A stretch of 64,000 bases of DNA from Pseudomonas saxonica (GTDB lineage Bacteria; Pseudomonadota; Gammaproteobacteria; Pseudomonadales; Pseudomonadaceae): positions 620,001 through 684,000 of the forward strand of contig NZ_VFIO01000001.1 of the NCBI RefSeq assembly GCF_007858365.1, written 5' to 3'. The number at the start of each line of letters is the position of its first letter. Position 1 is the stretch's first letter. The translations under genes were made by a program, and so were the position numbers. The notes beneath the pieces were generated by a model. The model was not told the DNA's origin and ran no database searches. It saw only the letters and a list, made by a program, of their open reading frames with translations. Shown here in pieces: positions 36,146 through 43,651 of the stretch.

Positions 36146-36478
36146 ATGATCACTTCATCGCTTAAAACGCTCTCGCTGGCTGCTTTGCTTTGTGTGCTCT
36201 CTACAAACGGTTTCGCTGCCACGCCGCCAAGCCCGACTGTACCCACCAACCCTCAGGAGCCACCTGCGGGTCAAGATATAAAACCGACCATTACCCCCGA
36301 TGCCAAGATCCATAACGATTCGGATGTACCCACACATCCCTCTGTGGATCCGCACATGCAGGGCAATGATCCTGGCCGTCAAGGCGGTATGAATACCGAC
36401 GGCAACGGCCCTATGGGTAACGACGATGACAGCCCTGACAGCGCAATACCCGCACCGTCAGGCACGATGAAACCTTAA
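36146..36478 (+). CDS. Small exported Pro/Asp/Gly-rich hypothetical protein
   Basis: A 110-residue protein with a clear signal peptide (about residues 1-24, ending TNGFA). The mature part appears disordered and is rich in P, D, N, G and T, with no cysteine after processing. GGAG lies 8 bases before the ATG at 36146; the frame is open further upstream but without a better start. Periplasmic or surface location is inferred. It is followed by a 10-bp perfect hairpin. Confidence 0.68.
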   Translation: MITSSLKTLSLAALLCVLSTNGFAATPPSPTVPTNPQEPPAGQDIKPTITPDAKIHNDSDVPTHPSVDPHMQGNDPGRQGGMNTDGNGPMGNDDDSPDSAIPAPSGTMKP

Positions 36479-36486
36479 ACCCAGCC

Positions 36487-36512
36487 AGGCTGCATCCGAA
36501 ACGATGCAGCCT
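36487..36512 (+). terminator. Hairpin after the exported Pro/Asp-rich protein gene
   Basis: AGGCTGCATC and its exact complement GATGCAGCCT around a 6-base loop. There is no T-run, so terminator strength is uncertain. Confidence 0.5.
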
Positions 36513-36620
36513 GTGCGGCCAGGTCTCCCGACTAAAAACGTGCCATAAGACGCGGCGAAAAAAAGAATTCCAGAGGACGGCTGAGGTCATACCTGAACCA
36601 CTTCTCTGCGGACTGCTGTC

Positions 36621-37040
36621 ATGCGTTTCGAAAAAATTTCCCAGAACCTGTCCAAAATGGCCGGGAGCCCCCGAACCTTCCAGTTCGCCCTTTTCATGAT
36701 CGTGCTATGGGCTGCCTCCGGCCCGTGGTTTCACTACAACGATACCTGGCAACTGATCATCAATACCTCCACCACCATCATCACGTTTTTAATGGTGTTC
36801 TTGATCCAGAACACCCAAAACCGGGACAACGATGTGCTGCACATCAAGATTGACGAATTGCTACGAGCGACGCAGCAAGCACAGAACGCCGTACTGGGCC
36901 TTGATCGACTCACAGCAAAAGAGCTCACGGCAATTCGCAAACAGTACCAGCGCATGGGCGAGCATCAAGAGATGCATTTCAGCGTCACTGAAACATCCCT
37001 TAACGCTACCGTGACTCACAAAGACAACGTCACGGATTAA
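36621..37040 (+). CDS. Low-affinity iron permease family protein
   Basis: A 139-residue protein with two TM helices (about 20-36 and 45-65). The family-typical WAASGPWFHYNDTWQLIINTSTTIITFLMVFLIQNTQNRD is followed by a cytoplasmic helix with LHIKIDELLRA. This is the bacterial version of the Fet4-like low-affinity iron permease family. Transport activity of these short bacterial proteins is unproven. It is convergent with the DUF4142 gene. Confidence 0.88.
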   Translation: MRFEKISQNLSKMAGSPRTFQFALFMIVLWAASGPWFHYNDTWQLIINTSTTIITFLMVFLIQNTQNRDNDVLHIKIDELLRATQQAQNAVLGLDRLTAKELTAIRKQYQRMGEHQEMHFSVTETSLNATVTHKDNVTD

Positions 37041-37094
37041 CACCCTGGCACCGCCACTGCCTGCTATAGACACGGAGTGGCGAGTGCAGAGGTA

Positions 37095-37613
37095 TCAAGT
37101 CTTCTGATGAGCATCTACGAGCTTTTTGGCCATTACCAAGTGCATTTCAAATTTAGGCAGATACTTCTCTGCAAAGGCTTTCAGTGCGGGTGACGCGGGG
37201 GCATCAACTTGCTGCTTGAGTAACTCGATTGCCTCTTCGCGCGCCTTGACCTGGCTGGCGGCATAGGCAGCATCGAATGAATCGCCCTCCTGCACCTTCA
37301 GCATCATGTGCTTGGCTTCGCCAAGAATCTGTTCATTCGTCGGCACGGGCAGATCTTGTTCAGCGGCAATTTTCTTCAAATCTCGGTTGGCGTCCGTTTG
37401 ATCCTTAATGATTTCGACTGCATAACTTTCGATATCGGTGGACGACGTTTTACCAATTGCCATTCGGCTGGTTTCAATTTCCGCAACACCTGTTACAGCG
37501 GCCTTCTCAACGAACTCGGCCGGGCTGTTTGCCATCGCCGGACCCGCTACCAAAGCGCAACACGCCAAAGCACAGCCGGCGACAAAGCGATTAAGCCCCT
37601 TCAGGGTATTCAT
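37095..37613 (-). CDS. DUF4142-domain exported protein
   Basis: A 172-residue protein with a signal peptide (about 1-28, ending GPAMA). A four-helix ferritin-like DUF4142 domain follows (FVEKAAVTGVAEIETSRMAIGKTSSTDIESYA, with later EKYLPKFEMHLVMAKKL). It is a periplasmic family often linked to stress, of unknown biochemical role. GGAGGAC lies 4-5 bases before the ATG. It is the last clearly core gene before the AT-rich island. Confidence 0.88.
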   Translation of the reverse strand: MNTLKGLNRFVAGCALACCALVAGPAMANSPAEFVEKAAVTGVAEIETSRMAIGKTSSTDIESYAVEIIKDQTDANRDLKKIAAEQDLPVPTNEQILGEAKHMMLKVQEGDSFDAAYAASQVKAREEAIELLKQQVDAPASPALKAFAEKYLPKFEMHLVMAKKLVDAHQKT

Positions 37614-37780
37614 AACGTCCTCCAGAAAAAGGCAGGTTTATTCCTTGCACGTAATCTGAAGGCCTGGATTGGCAAAGGTTTAGATAAGGTTGCATTTTTC
37701 TGACGAGCGGAACGGTGACGGACAACAGAAAGCGCCAATCTGAAAGCGCTGCCCATGGAAATCATGCCTAGGAAAGTAAA

Positions 37781-37894
37781 ATGACCGCTACCAAAGAGCC
37801 AAGCCCTATCTACGCAGTCGACGCACCAGAGAGAATCCGCCCCAACAAAGGACTGCTCGGCTCAAAAATTTGCGTACACAGTAAAAGCCGTTGA
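37781..37894 (+). CDS. Tiny ORF, 37 residues, unrecognised
   Basis: ATG at 37781 with AGGAAAG about 5 bases upstream. The product begins MTATKEPSPIYAVD and ends HSKSR. The stop overlaps the next ATG by one base (TGATG), which suggests coupled translation or two halves of one decayed gene. No family recognised. Confidence 0.3.
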   Translation: MTATKEPSPIYAVDAPERIRPNKGLLGSKICVHSKSR

Positions 37895-38055
37895 TGGAAC
37901 AAGTTGAACAACTGTCCGAAGATAGGGATCGCCATCGTCAATATCACCTCAAACACGCCCTTGCCTATTTGGGCCACCTCACCGATCTAAAATCCATCGA
38001 AGCCAAGTGGGTTAACCCTGCCAAACATCGCTCTGACTTACAAAGCGTGCAGTGA
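37894..38055 (+). CDS. Tiny ORF, 53 residues, unrecognised
   Basis: A helical, His/Lys/Asp-rich peptide (MEQVEQLSEDRDRHRQYHL...) coupled to the preceding ORF through TGATG. It may be the second half of a decayed gene or a genuine small protein. Confidence 0.3.
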   Translation: MEQVEQLSEDRDRHRQYHLKHALAYLGHLTDLKSIEAKWVNPAKHRSDLQSVQ

Positions 38056-38255
38056 TACAGACGCCCGATGCGCGGGGACTGGCATTAGATATATTTCCTT
38101 TTCTTGCGCTATACAGATTGATACATGGCGACGTATAGATGCTTAGGATCTTGCCTCAACGTAATGAGCCGCCGGGTGATTGGTGACACACACCTGTAAA
38201 ATGGCATCACACGTTTTAAACCTGCGCTGTCTTTAACCTCTTTGGAGAACTCATT

Positions 38256-39218
38256 TTAAAAGATGAATATATCTTTACCCTCTAATTTAGATCGCACCTC
38301 CAAAAACCATTTACTCAGCGACGGATCAAATCCTTCAGCTATTTGATCAGCTCTGGAGAGTGCCTCCTTGGCCATTCCTACCTCTCCAAGCCCTTGCTGG
38401 GCCCTGGAAATCTCAAGCAGCAAAAACGCCTTATCTACATCCTCTTGACCATTTGATTGGATAATATCCAGTGCCTCACCAGCAGCATCCAGGGCGCCCA
38501 CACACTGATCAAACTTGTTCAAAACCAACGCACATAAATACAAGCTTCGCTCATGATTTACCCATGTACCAAACTGCGCCCAAAGCCGTGCACATATAGC
38601 AGAGGCTGCAATTATAGTTTCCCTATGAGCAGGATCATTAACGAGAAGGCGAGCATCCTCAATCATGCTAGAAACAATATTATTTAACGTAGCCGCTGCG
38701 TTTTTACCAACGAGTGGACTCACAACTTCATCCAGACTAAGCATATATTTTCGCAACATCGCAATCGATATATTTATATCTGTAGTATTTTGTAGACTTT
38801 GCAAGCATAGCAAACCGACAAGCATTTTAACTTCTAACAGGCTGATACCCGCCAGGTGTGCACACTCAAGCTCAGCAGAAAATGCCTGCAGAGGTTTTCC
38901 TGAGCAGTAAGCGGCGACAGACAGTGATTTAAAATATCCCTCAGAAGTGTTTACTCTATTCGCCGCCAGCAAGTCATAAGCGCTTACCCAATCCGAAAGC
39001 AACTCACCAAACACATGATTAACCAACCAAAAAAACTGACCTTTTTCTTTATCATTCAACTCCCTGAACACAACGGCACGCAGTAAATTGCTCGCCAGCA
39101 CCGGATCATCATCATGGATTTCTAGCGCTTTTCTCAAGTTGAACATACAGCTCCTTGCCGACAGATAAAAATCATTAAAGCTGAGCGCATCAGCACCGGT
39201 ATTGACTAACACACTCAA
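38256..39218 (-). CDS. Unrecognised ~320-residue helical protein in AT-rich island
   Basis: About 320 residues, predicted by eye to be all-helical with TPR-like spacing toward the C-terminus (ALVLNKFDQCVGALDAAGEAL, LEISRAQQGLGEVGMAKEALSRADQIAEG). No signal peptide, TM helix or catalytic motif is visible. Codon use is AT-rich compared with neighbours, suggesting acquisition. The start is uncertain: there is no ATG, and AGGTGA at 39225-39230 sits 6 bases before the TTG at 39218, with GTG at 39221 and 39212 as alternatives. It could be a C-terminal remnant of a larger TPR or regulatory protein. Confidence 0.6.
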   Translation of the reverse strand: MSVLVNTGADALSFNDFYLSARSCMFNLRKALEIHDDDPVLASNLLRAVVFRELNDKEKGQFFWLVNHVFGELLSDWVSAYDLLAANRVNTSEGYFKSLSVAAYCSGKPLQAFSAELECAHLAGISLLEVKMLVGLLCLQSLQNTTDINISIAMLRKYMLSLDEVVSPLVGKNAAATLNNIVSSMIEDARLLVNDPAHRETIIAASAICARLWAQFGTWVNHERSLYLCALVLNKFDQCVGALDAAGEALDIIQSNGQEDVDKAFLLLEISRAQQGLGEVGMAKEALSRADQIAEGFDPSLSKWFLEVRSKLEGKDIFIF

Positions 39219-39221
39219 CAC

Positions 39222-39920
39222 GACTCACCTAGAGGACACACTAGAAGAGAGCCATAACGATGTCAACATGCTAACCATGGATCCCATAATGGAGCAAAGT
39301 TTACTGTACAAGCCTCAAATCGGTGCAAAACAAAATCATCCACGAGCGCGAGCTGGCTATTGGAGCCTCTTTAAAACACTAAAACTTTAATATACTCATT
39401 TACACATCACCGAACACCAAACAGATGCATCAATTAACCGTGACAAACACTTCACCAACATGTTCATGCGCTGCTATCCGGAATGAACGACCACGATGCA
39501 TATTCACCACGAGAATCGATTGACTCACATTAAACGGCTAAAAACGGAAGTCTTGCTAGCGCAGCCATAATACTCAGATCAACTTACCGAGGTAATAGTG
39601 AATCCTCTTAGATGGGATGTCAGCCCATTGAAATAGAGGGTCAAGGGGGGCGTAGGCGCCACAAAAGTCCCACTCATGAATTTCCGGTGAGAGGCTGTGA
39701 CAACTAAAATGTTTGATGCATATATACGTTCATTAAAGATTGAATAGTCCCATGTTTTTGGCAACACAATGACCGGTTCTGGCTGATAGCTGCCTGCGGC
39801 AATCGGTAGGTTTCCCTGTGGCACTCCACCCAACGAAACACACGGTTACGAAGTCAAAATGACCAAGCCTCAGACCCACCTGCAACCTTCATGCTTCAAA
39901 TGCATTGACAGGCACTTCGC
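39222..39920. other. AT-rich spacer with possible gene debris
   Basis: About 700 bp with no confident gene. A minus-strand open stretch at 39579-39833 (84 codons, bounded upstream by a stop and lacking an ATG) has protein-like composition (PEPVIVLPKTWDYSIFNERI) and may be a fragment of a lost gene. The right end should correspond to where the missing N-terminal half of the pyocin gene was. Confidence 0.35.
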
Positions 39921-40883
39921 ATGAAGAAGGACGATAAAGGCGAAGCTTTTTTCGAGCCACTCTGGAAACCCAGACGCCCAAATGGGGTGCATCATGGGCT
40001 GCATGGCAAAAGCCGACCCCTTTTGCCTTCCGCACCAGAGGCCATTGCATTGGCCATCGGTGCAGATGCCGGGTTAGCCCGCATAGCGGGTGGCGGCATC
40101 ATGCAATAGCGTATGACTTGGGCAATACGTGGCACAGGGGGACCGGCCAGCATTTTTATAATGGGCATGCTTCCCGCCAAAATGGGCGACTGCACACTCC
40201 ATACTGACGAACAACTGCGCAGCATGAGCAAAGCCACCACACGGGTGCGCTTTCAGTTCCGACGTGATGCCGAAGGGGTAACGCAAATTTACGGTATTCA
40301 TACCGGCGCGTCTGGTGATGACTCAGTACGCACCGTGCAGGTGAAGTGGAACACAACCAAGACTGCGTTGGAGGCCGAGCTTAACGGAATCACCATTCTC
40401 TGGACGCCACCCAATAGCTCTTCACGAATGCCTGCGCTGGCTTACCCCGACGAAAGCGGCAAGCAACTGGGCACCATCCTCGTACACCCGATCCCGGAGA
40501 ACACCGACAGCCAACTTGAAGACCTTCCCGGCGAAGACATCACAATCGACGACTGTATTCTTGTCTTTCCTGCTGACACTGGCCTGAAGTCACTTTATGT
40601 AGTGTTTGCAAAGCCGTTTAATGGCGACCACAAATACCACGCTCCGCCTAAAGGACTATCTGCCTTTCCAGACGCAAGGATCGCACCTCGTAAAACACCT
40701 ATTCAAGGCGGAGGGGGATTACGCAAGAGGTGGAAAACTAGAGATGGCACTATATTTGAGTGGGACAGCCGACACGGAGCTGTAGAAAAATACAATAGTC
40801 GTGGGAAACATCTTGGGGAGTTTGATCACGAAACAGGTGAACAAACTAAAGAGGCTGATAAAAACAGAGAGGTCGAGCCATGA
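39921..40883 (+). pseudogene. S-type pyocin remnant with colicin-E3-type 16S rRNase domain
   Basis: One frame carries a short N-terminal piece (to GLARIAGGGIMQ), an in-frame TAG at 40107-40109, then the S-type pyocin domain (TDEQLRSMSKATTRVRFQFRRDAEG...YGIHTGASG) and a C-terminal nuclease. The nuclease matches colicin E3: KRWKTRDGTIFEWDSRHG, with the catalytic quartet at D218, H221, E225 and R252 of the 256-residue part from the ATG at 40113. Receptor-binding and translocation regions are missing upstream, so import is probably lost although the toxic domain looks intact. The immunity gene overlaps by four bases. Confidence 0.82.
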
Positions 40884-41113
40884 AATTTGTTGTCGAAGCA
40901 TTTGATAAAGAGAACGAGTTTCTAGATTTTGAAATTGTTTTACCGGATGACTGCGAAGCACAACTCGCCAAAATAATGAACTGGTCATCTCAACAGCGAG
41001 GTGATGAGGGTTACAACCTTAGCAGCACCCAACTGTCTAGCATCGAAGCATTGACAGGTAAGCATTTCAATGACGATAAACACATATTCCAACTTACCTG
41101 TAACGTGAGCTGA
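40880..41113 (+). CDS. Putative immunity protein for the E3-type pyocin nuclease
   Basis: A 77-residue acidic protein (FVVEAFDKENEFLDFEIVLPDDCEAQL...) that starts in an ATGA overlap with the pyocin stop, the classic toxin-immunity arrangement. It does not look like the colicin E3 ImmE3 sequence as I remember it. It resembles a small Pseudomonas family found after E3-type nucleases, possibly DUF7683 (uncertain). It should bind and neutralise the rRNase domain. AT-rich like the toxin end, consistent with a swapped cassette. Confidence 0.72.
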   Translation: MKFVVEAFDKENEFLDFEIVLPDDCEAQLAKIMNWSSQQRGDEGYNLSSTQLSSIEALTGKHFNDDKHIFQLTCNVS

Positions 41114-41167
41114 AATACGACCTCTGATAAGTCACGTAGCGGGTACGGACTCATACCCGCGACACCC

Positions 41168-41407
41168 TCAAATCAAAACAACATCCCCATCCTCCGACAC
41201 CCAATTCATAATCACCAACTCCCCACTGACCTCCCCCTTCCCTTGCCGCTGACTCGCGGTGCTATACCGAATATCCATCGCCTCAAACTGAAACCCCTCA
41301 AAAACCCGCCTGATATCCGGGTGATCATTTTCTCTGACCATCACCTTCCCTTTGCACCGCCGCATGAAGTCGACCATCCGTTCGGAGTTTTCAAACGCAA
41401 AGCCCAC
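41168..41407 (-). pseudogene. C-terminal fragment of a DNA adenine methylase
   Basis: 79 codons resembling the end of Dam-type/phage adenine methylases: GHGVGFAFENSERMVDFMRRCKGKVMVRENDHPDIRRVF and a final SGELVIMNW. The frame is open to about 41458, where a stop precedes it. The SAM-binding and DPPY catalytic motifs are absent, so it is inactive. It lies just downstream of tRNA-Ser and is probably prophage debris. Confidence 0.72.
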
Positions 41408-41444
41408 CCCATGCCCCCCTTTTTCCAGACGCCAGAAACCACAA

Positions 41445-41475
41445 ACCCCCGACTTTCTCTAGGAAAATCAGGGGT
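41445..41475 (-). terminator. Imperfect hairpin downstream of tRNA-Ser
   Basis: On the minus strand ACCCCTGATTTTC pairs imperfectly with GAAAGTCGGGGGT, followed by TTTGTGGTTT. It lies about 20 bases after the tRNA 3' end and probably ends its transcript. Confidence 0.6.
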
Positions 41476-41491
41476 CTGTGTTTACTTAATG

Positions 41492-41581
41492 TGGCGGTGA
41501 AGGAGAGATTCGAACTCTCGATACAATTTCTTGTATACACACTTTCCAGGCGTGCTCCTTAAGCCACTCGGACACTTCACC
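41492..41581 (-). tRNA. tRNA-Ser (anticodon GGA)
   Basis: A 90-nt gene with acceptor stem GGTGAAG/CTTCACC, discriminator G and encoded CCA, anticodon loop CTGGAAA (anticodon GGA), the long variable arm of class II tRNAs, and TTCGAAT in the T loop. It reads serine UCC/UCU codons. tRNA-Ser genes are common integration sites. The adjacent AT-rich island with pyocin and methylase debris fits that, though no second att copy is visible. Confidence 0.96.
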
Positions 41582-41888
41582 GTATCTCGTCAAACAAGTT
41601 CTGTCTGTCGAGGCGCGCTAATGTAGTCGAAAGCTTTCGATATGACAAATGTTTTTTTCAGATTTTTCATGCGGTTACAGAAATAGCTGTTTTTGGGGGC
41701 CTATCGAAGGGGCTATTCAGCCAAACTCCAGCCTGGGCTCAATGCCCATCCAAAGCCAAAACGCAGGCGCACCGCCTTCTATATAGAAGGCGCGTGCAAA
41801 TGGCCTGACTCACCAGTCAGTCACAGCGCTTTACCTGCATCCCGGCGCTGGGTAACGTCTGACCCACTTAACTACAAGGAATTGCGCC
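41582..41888. other. Intergenic region between tRNA-Ser and the crotonase gene
   Basis: 307 bp without a gene. It holds the tRNA promoter region on the left and, at 41773-41792, a perfect 20-bp palindrome CGCCTTCTATATAGAAGGCG about 100 bp before the crotonase ATG, a candidate operator or small hairpin. Confidence 0.5.
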
Positions 41889-42578
41889 ATGAGTGACTTG
41901 ATTTCCTATCAGCTGGACGACGGTGTCGCCACCCTGACCTTGAGTAATGGCAAGGTGAACGCCATTTCCCCTGAGGTGATCTCTGCTTTTAACGCGGCAC
42001 TGGATCAAGCCGAGAAAGATCGCGCCGTGGTCATTATTACCGGGCAGCCGGGCATTCTGTCGGGCGGCTATGATCTGAAGGTGATGACGGCAAGTCCCGA
42101 ACAAGCGATTGAGCTGGTGAGCCAAGGCTCCTCTCTGGCGCGACGCCTGCTGTCGCACCCCTTCCCGGTGGTGGTTGCCTGCCCGGGCCATGCTGTAGCG
42201 AAGGGGGCATTTCTATTGCTTTCAGTCGACTACCGAATCGGCGTTGAAGGCCCGTTCAGCATTGGTCTGAACGAAGTGCAAATCGGTATGACCATGCATT
42301 ACGCAGGGATTGAGCTGGCCCGCGATCGCCTGCGTAAATCGGCGCTGCACCGCTCTGTTATCAACGGTGAAATGTTTAACCCGGTCAGCGCCGTAGATGC
42401 AGGCTTTCTCGATCAGGTCGTCAAGCCTGAAGCGTTGCTGGATACAGCACGGGAAGTTGCGCAGCAATTGAAGAAAATCAATATGAGGGCGCACAAGAAC
42501 ACCAAGCTTAAAGTGCGCAAAGAACTCCTGGAGGCACTGGATAAGGCCATCGAGCTGGATAAACACCACGCACTCTAA
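41889..42578 (+). CDS. Enoyl-CoA hydratase/isomerase (crotonase) family protein
   Basis: A 229-residue crotonase-fold protein. The oxyanion-hole segments are GQPGILSGGYDLKVM and GHAVAKGAFLLLSVDYRIG, and the second contains the usual A-x-G-A pattern. The two catalytic glutamates of classical enoyl-CoA hydratase are not clearly present, so the reaction may differ (isomerase, hydrolase or other). AAGGAATT lies 8 bases before the ATG. A single-gene unit whose position near deaD-type core genes is typical of Pseudomonas. Confidence 0.85.
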   Translation: MSDLISYQLDDGVATLTLSNGKVNAISPEVISAFNAALDQAEKDRAVVIITGQPGILSGGYDLKVMTASPEQAIELVSQGSSLARRLLSHPFPVVVACPGHAVAKGAFLLLSVDYRIGVEGPFSIGLNEVQIGMTMHYAGIELARDRLRKSALHRSVINGEMFNPVSAVDAGFLDQVVKPEALLDTAREVAQQLKKINMRAHKNTKLKVRKELLEALDKAIELDKHHAL

Positions 42579-42788
42579 CCTTCCGCGAAAAGCTCATCCC
42601 GATTGCTCCCGGCAACCGGGATGACCACCCTACCTGTTTACCCACTGTAAACACCTCTAACTCACGCCTCAGGACTGGCGTTGAAACAAATGCTTAAACA
42701 TCAGTAATCTCCTACGTGTATCGGGGTAATTGCCGAATACGGAGCACATCCGTACACTGCGCCACCTTTGAATTCGGCGACTCTGTAA

Positions 42789-43571
42789 ATGCTACTTTCG
42801 TTACGTATGATTTTAATGAGCCTGCATTTTGTGGCCGCGGGTATTTTGGGCGTGTTGCTCGGTATGTGCCGACCTTTCAACCCGGACAACAGCAGGCTCT
42901 GTGCGCGAATTTATGCCTGGCCCGCAAAATGGATTTTGGGCTACAAGCTCAAGACTGAAGTCGGCCCGTTGATGGACAAACCGCAGAGCTGCGTAATCAT
43001 TGCCAACCATCAATCCAACTATGACCTGTTTGTGTTTGGCAACGTGGTGCCCCACCGCACCGTGTGCATCGGCAAAAAGAGCCTCAAATGGGTGCCCCTC
43101 TTTGGGCAGTTGTTCTGGCTGGCCGGCAATGTGCTGATTGATCGGGGCAATGCACACAAAGCGCGCAAATCCATGCTAATGACCACCCGCACGCTCCAGG
43201 AAAAGGACACTTCGATTTGGGTCTTCCCAGAGGGCACGCGCAACTTGGGCAAAACTTTGCTGCCCTTCAAAAAAGGCGCGTTTCAGATGGCGATCACTGC
43301 AGGCGTACCCATTGTGCCGGTCTGTGTGAGTACCTATTCACAGCATTTGAAACTTAACCGCTGGCACAGTGCCGATATCCAGATTCGCTCATTACCTGCC
43401 ATTCCAACCGCAGGCCTGACCCTGGATGATATGCCCGCTCTGATGGAGCAATGTCGCGAACAAATGCATAACTGCATTGAGGCGATGGATCGAGAGCTTC
43501 TCATCCGACACAACCGTCGTCTGACTGCACTGCCCAAATCTGAATCCACAGCGTCTAACCCGAACCTCTGA
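42789..43571 (+). CDS. plsC: 1-acyl-sn-glycerol-3-phosphate acyltransferase (PlsC family)
   Basis: A 260-residue membrane acyltransferase. An N-terminal hydrophobic helix (about 5-25) precedes the catalytic HX4D in IIANHQSNYDLF and the substrate-binding VFPEGTRNLGK. KKGAFQMA and VPIVPVCVS are further family motifs. It acylates lysophosphatidic acid to phosphatidic acid at the inner membrane. Pseudomonads carry several PlsC paralogs, so this may be a secondary copy. It is followed by corA on the same strand, 80 bp away. Confidence 0.9.
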   Translation: MLLSLRMILMSLHFVAAGILGVLLGMCRPFNPDNSRLCARIYAWPAKWILGYKLKTEVGPLMDKPQSCVIIANHQSNYDLFVFGNVVPHRTVCIGKKSLKWVPLFGQLFWLAGNVLIDRGNAHKARKSMLMTTRTLQEKDTSIWVFPEGTRNLGKTLLPFKKGAFQMAITAGVPIVPVCVSTYSQHLKLNRWHSADIQIRSLPAIPTAGLTLDDMPALMEQCREQMHNCIEAMDRELLIRHNRRLTALPKSESTASNPNL

Positions 43572-43651
43572 ATGTTTGTTGACTCAAAAGGTGGCATTGC
43601 GCGCTAAGCTGCTGCGTGCCTTAACCCTTTGAAGAAGAAGCGATTAGAACT

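Larger units (their letters stand above)
37614..38255. other. Left part of accessory island, gene-poor
   Basis: 642 bp between the DUF4142 gene and the unrecognised 321-residue gene. Base composition becomes AT-rich toward the right. The only coding candidates are two tiny coupled ORFs at 37781-38055. No integrase, tRNA copy or att-like duplicate of the tRNA-Ser 3' end could be seen. Confidence 0.4.

Noticed and set aside
38264..38347. 27-codon plus-strand ORF with nearby GGAG
   Set aside because: Antisense to the C-terminal coding end of the 321-residue gene and too short to support.
39202..39390. 62-codon plus-strand ORF at the start of the island hypothetical gene
   Set aside because: TTG start, overlaps the presumed start region of the divergent gene, and no conserved features.
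37614..41490. Direct repeat of the tRNA-Ser 3' end as an att site
   Set aside because: Scanned the island for TGGCGGTGAAGGAG and close variants and found none; the far att copy may be lost.
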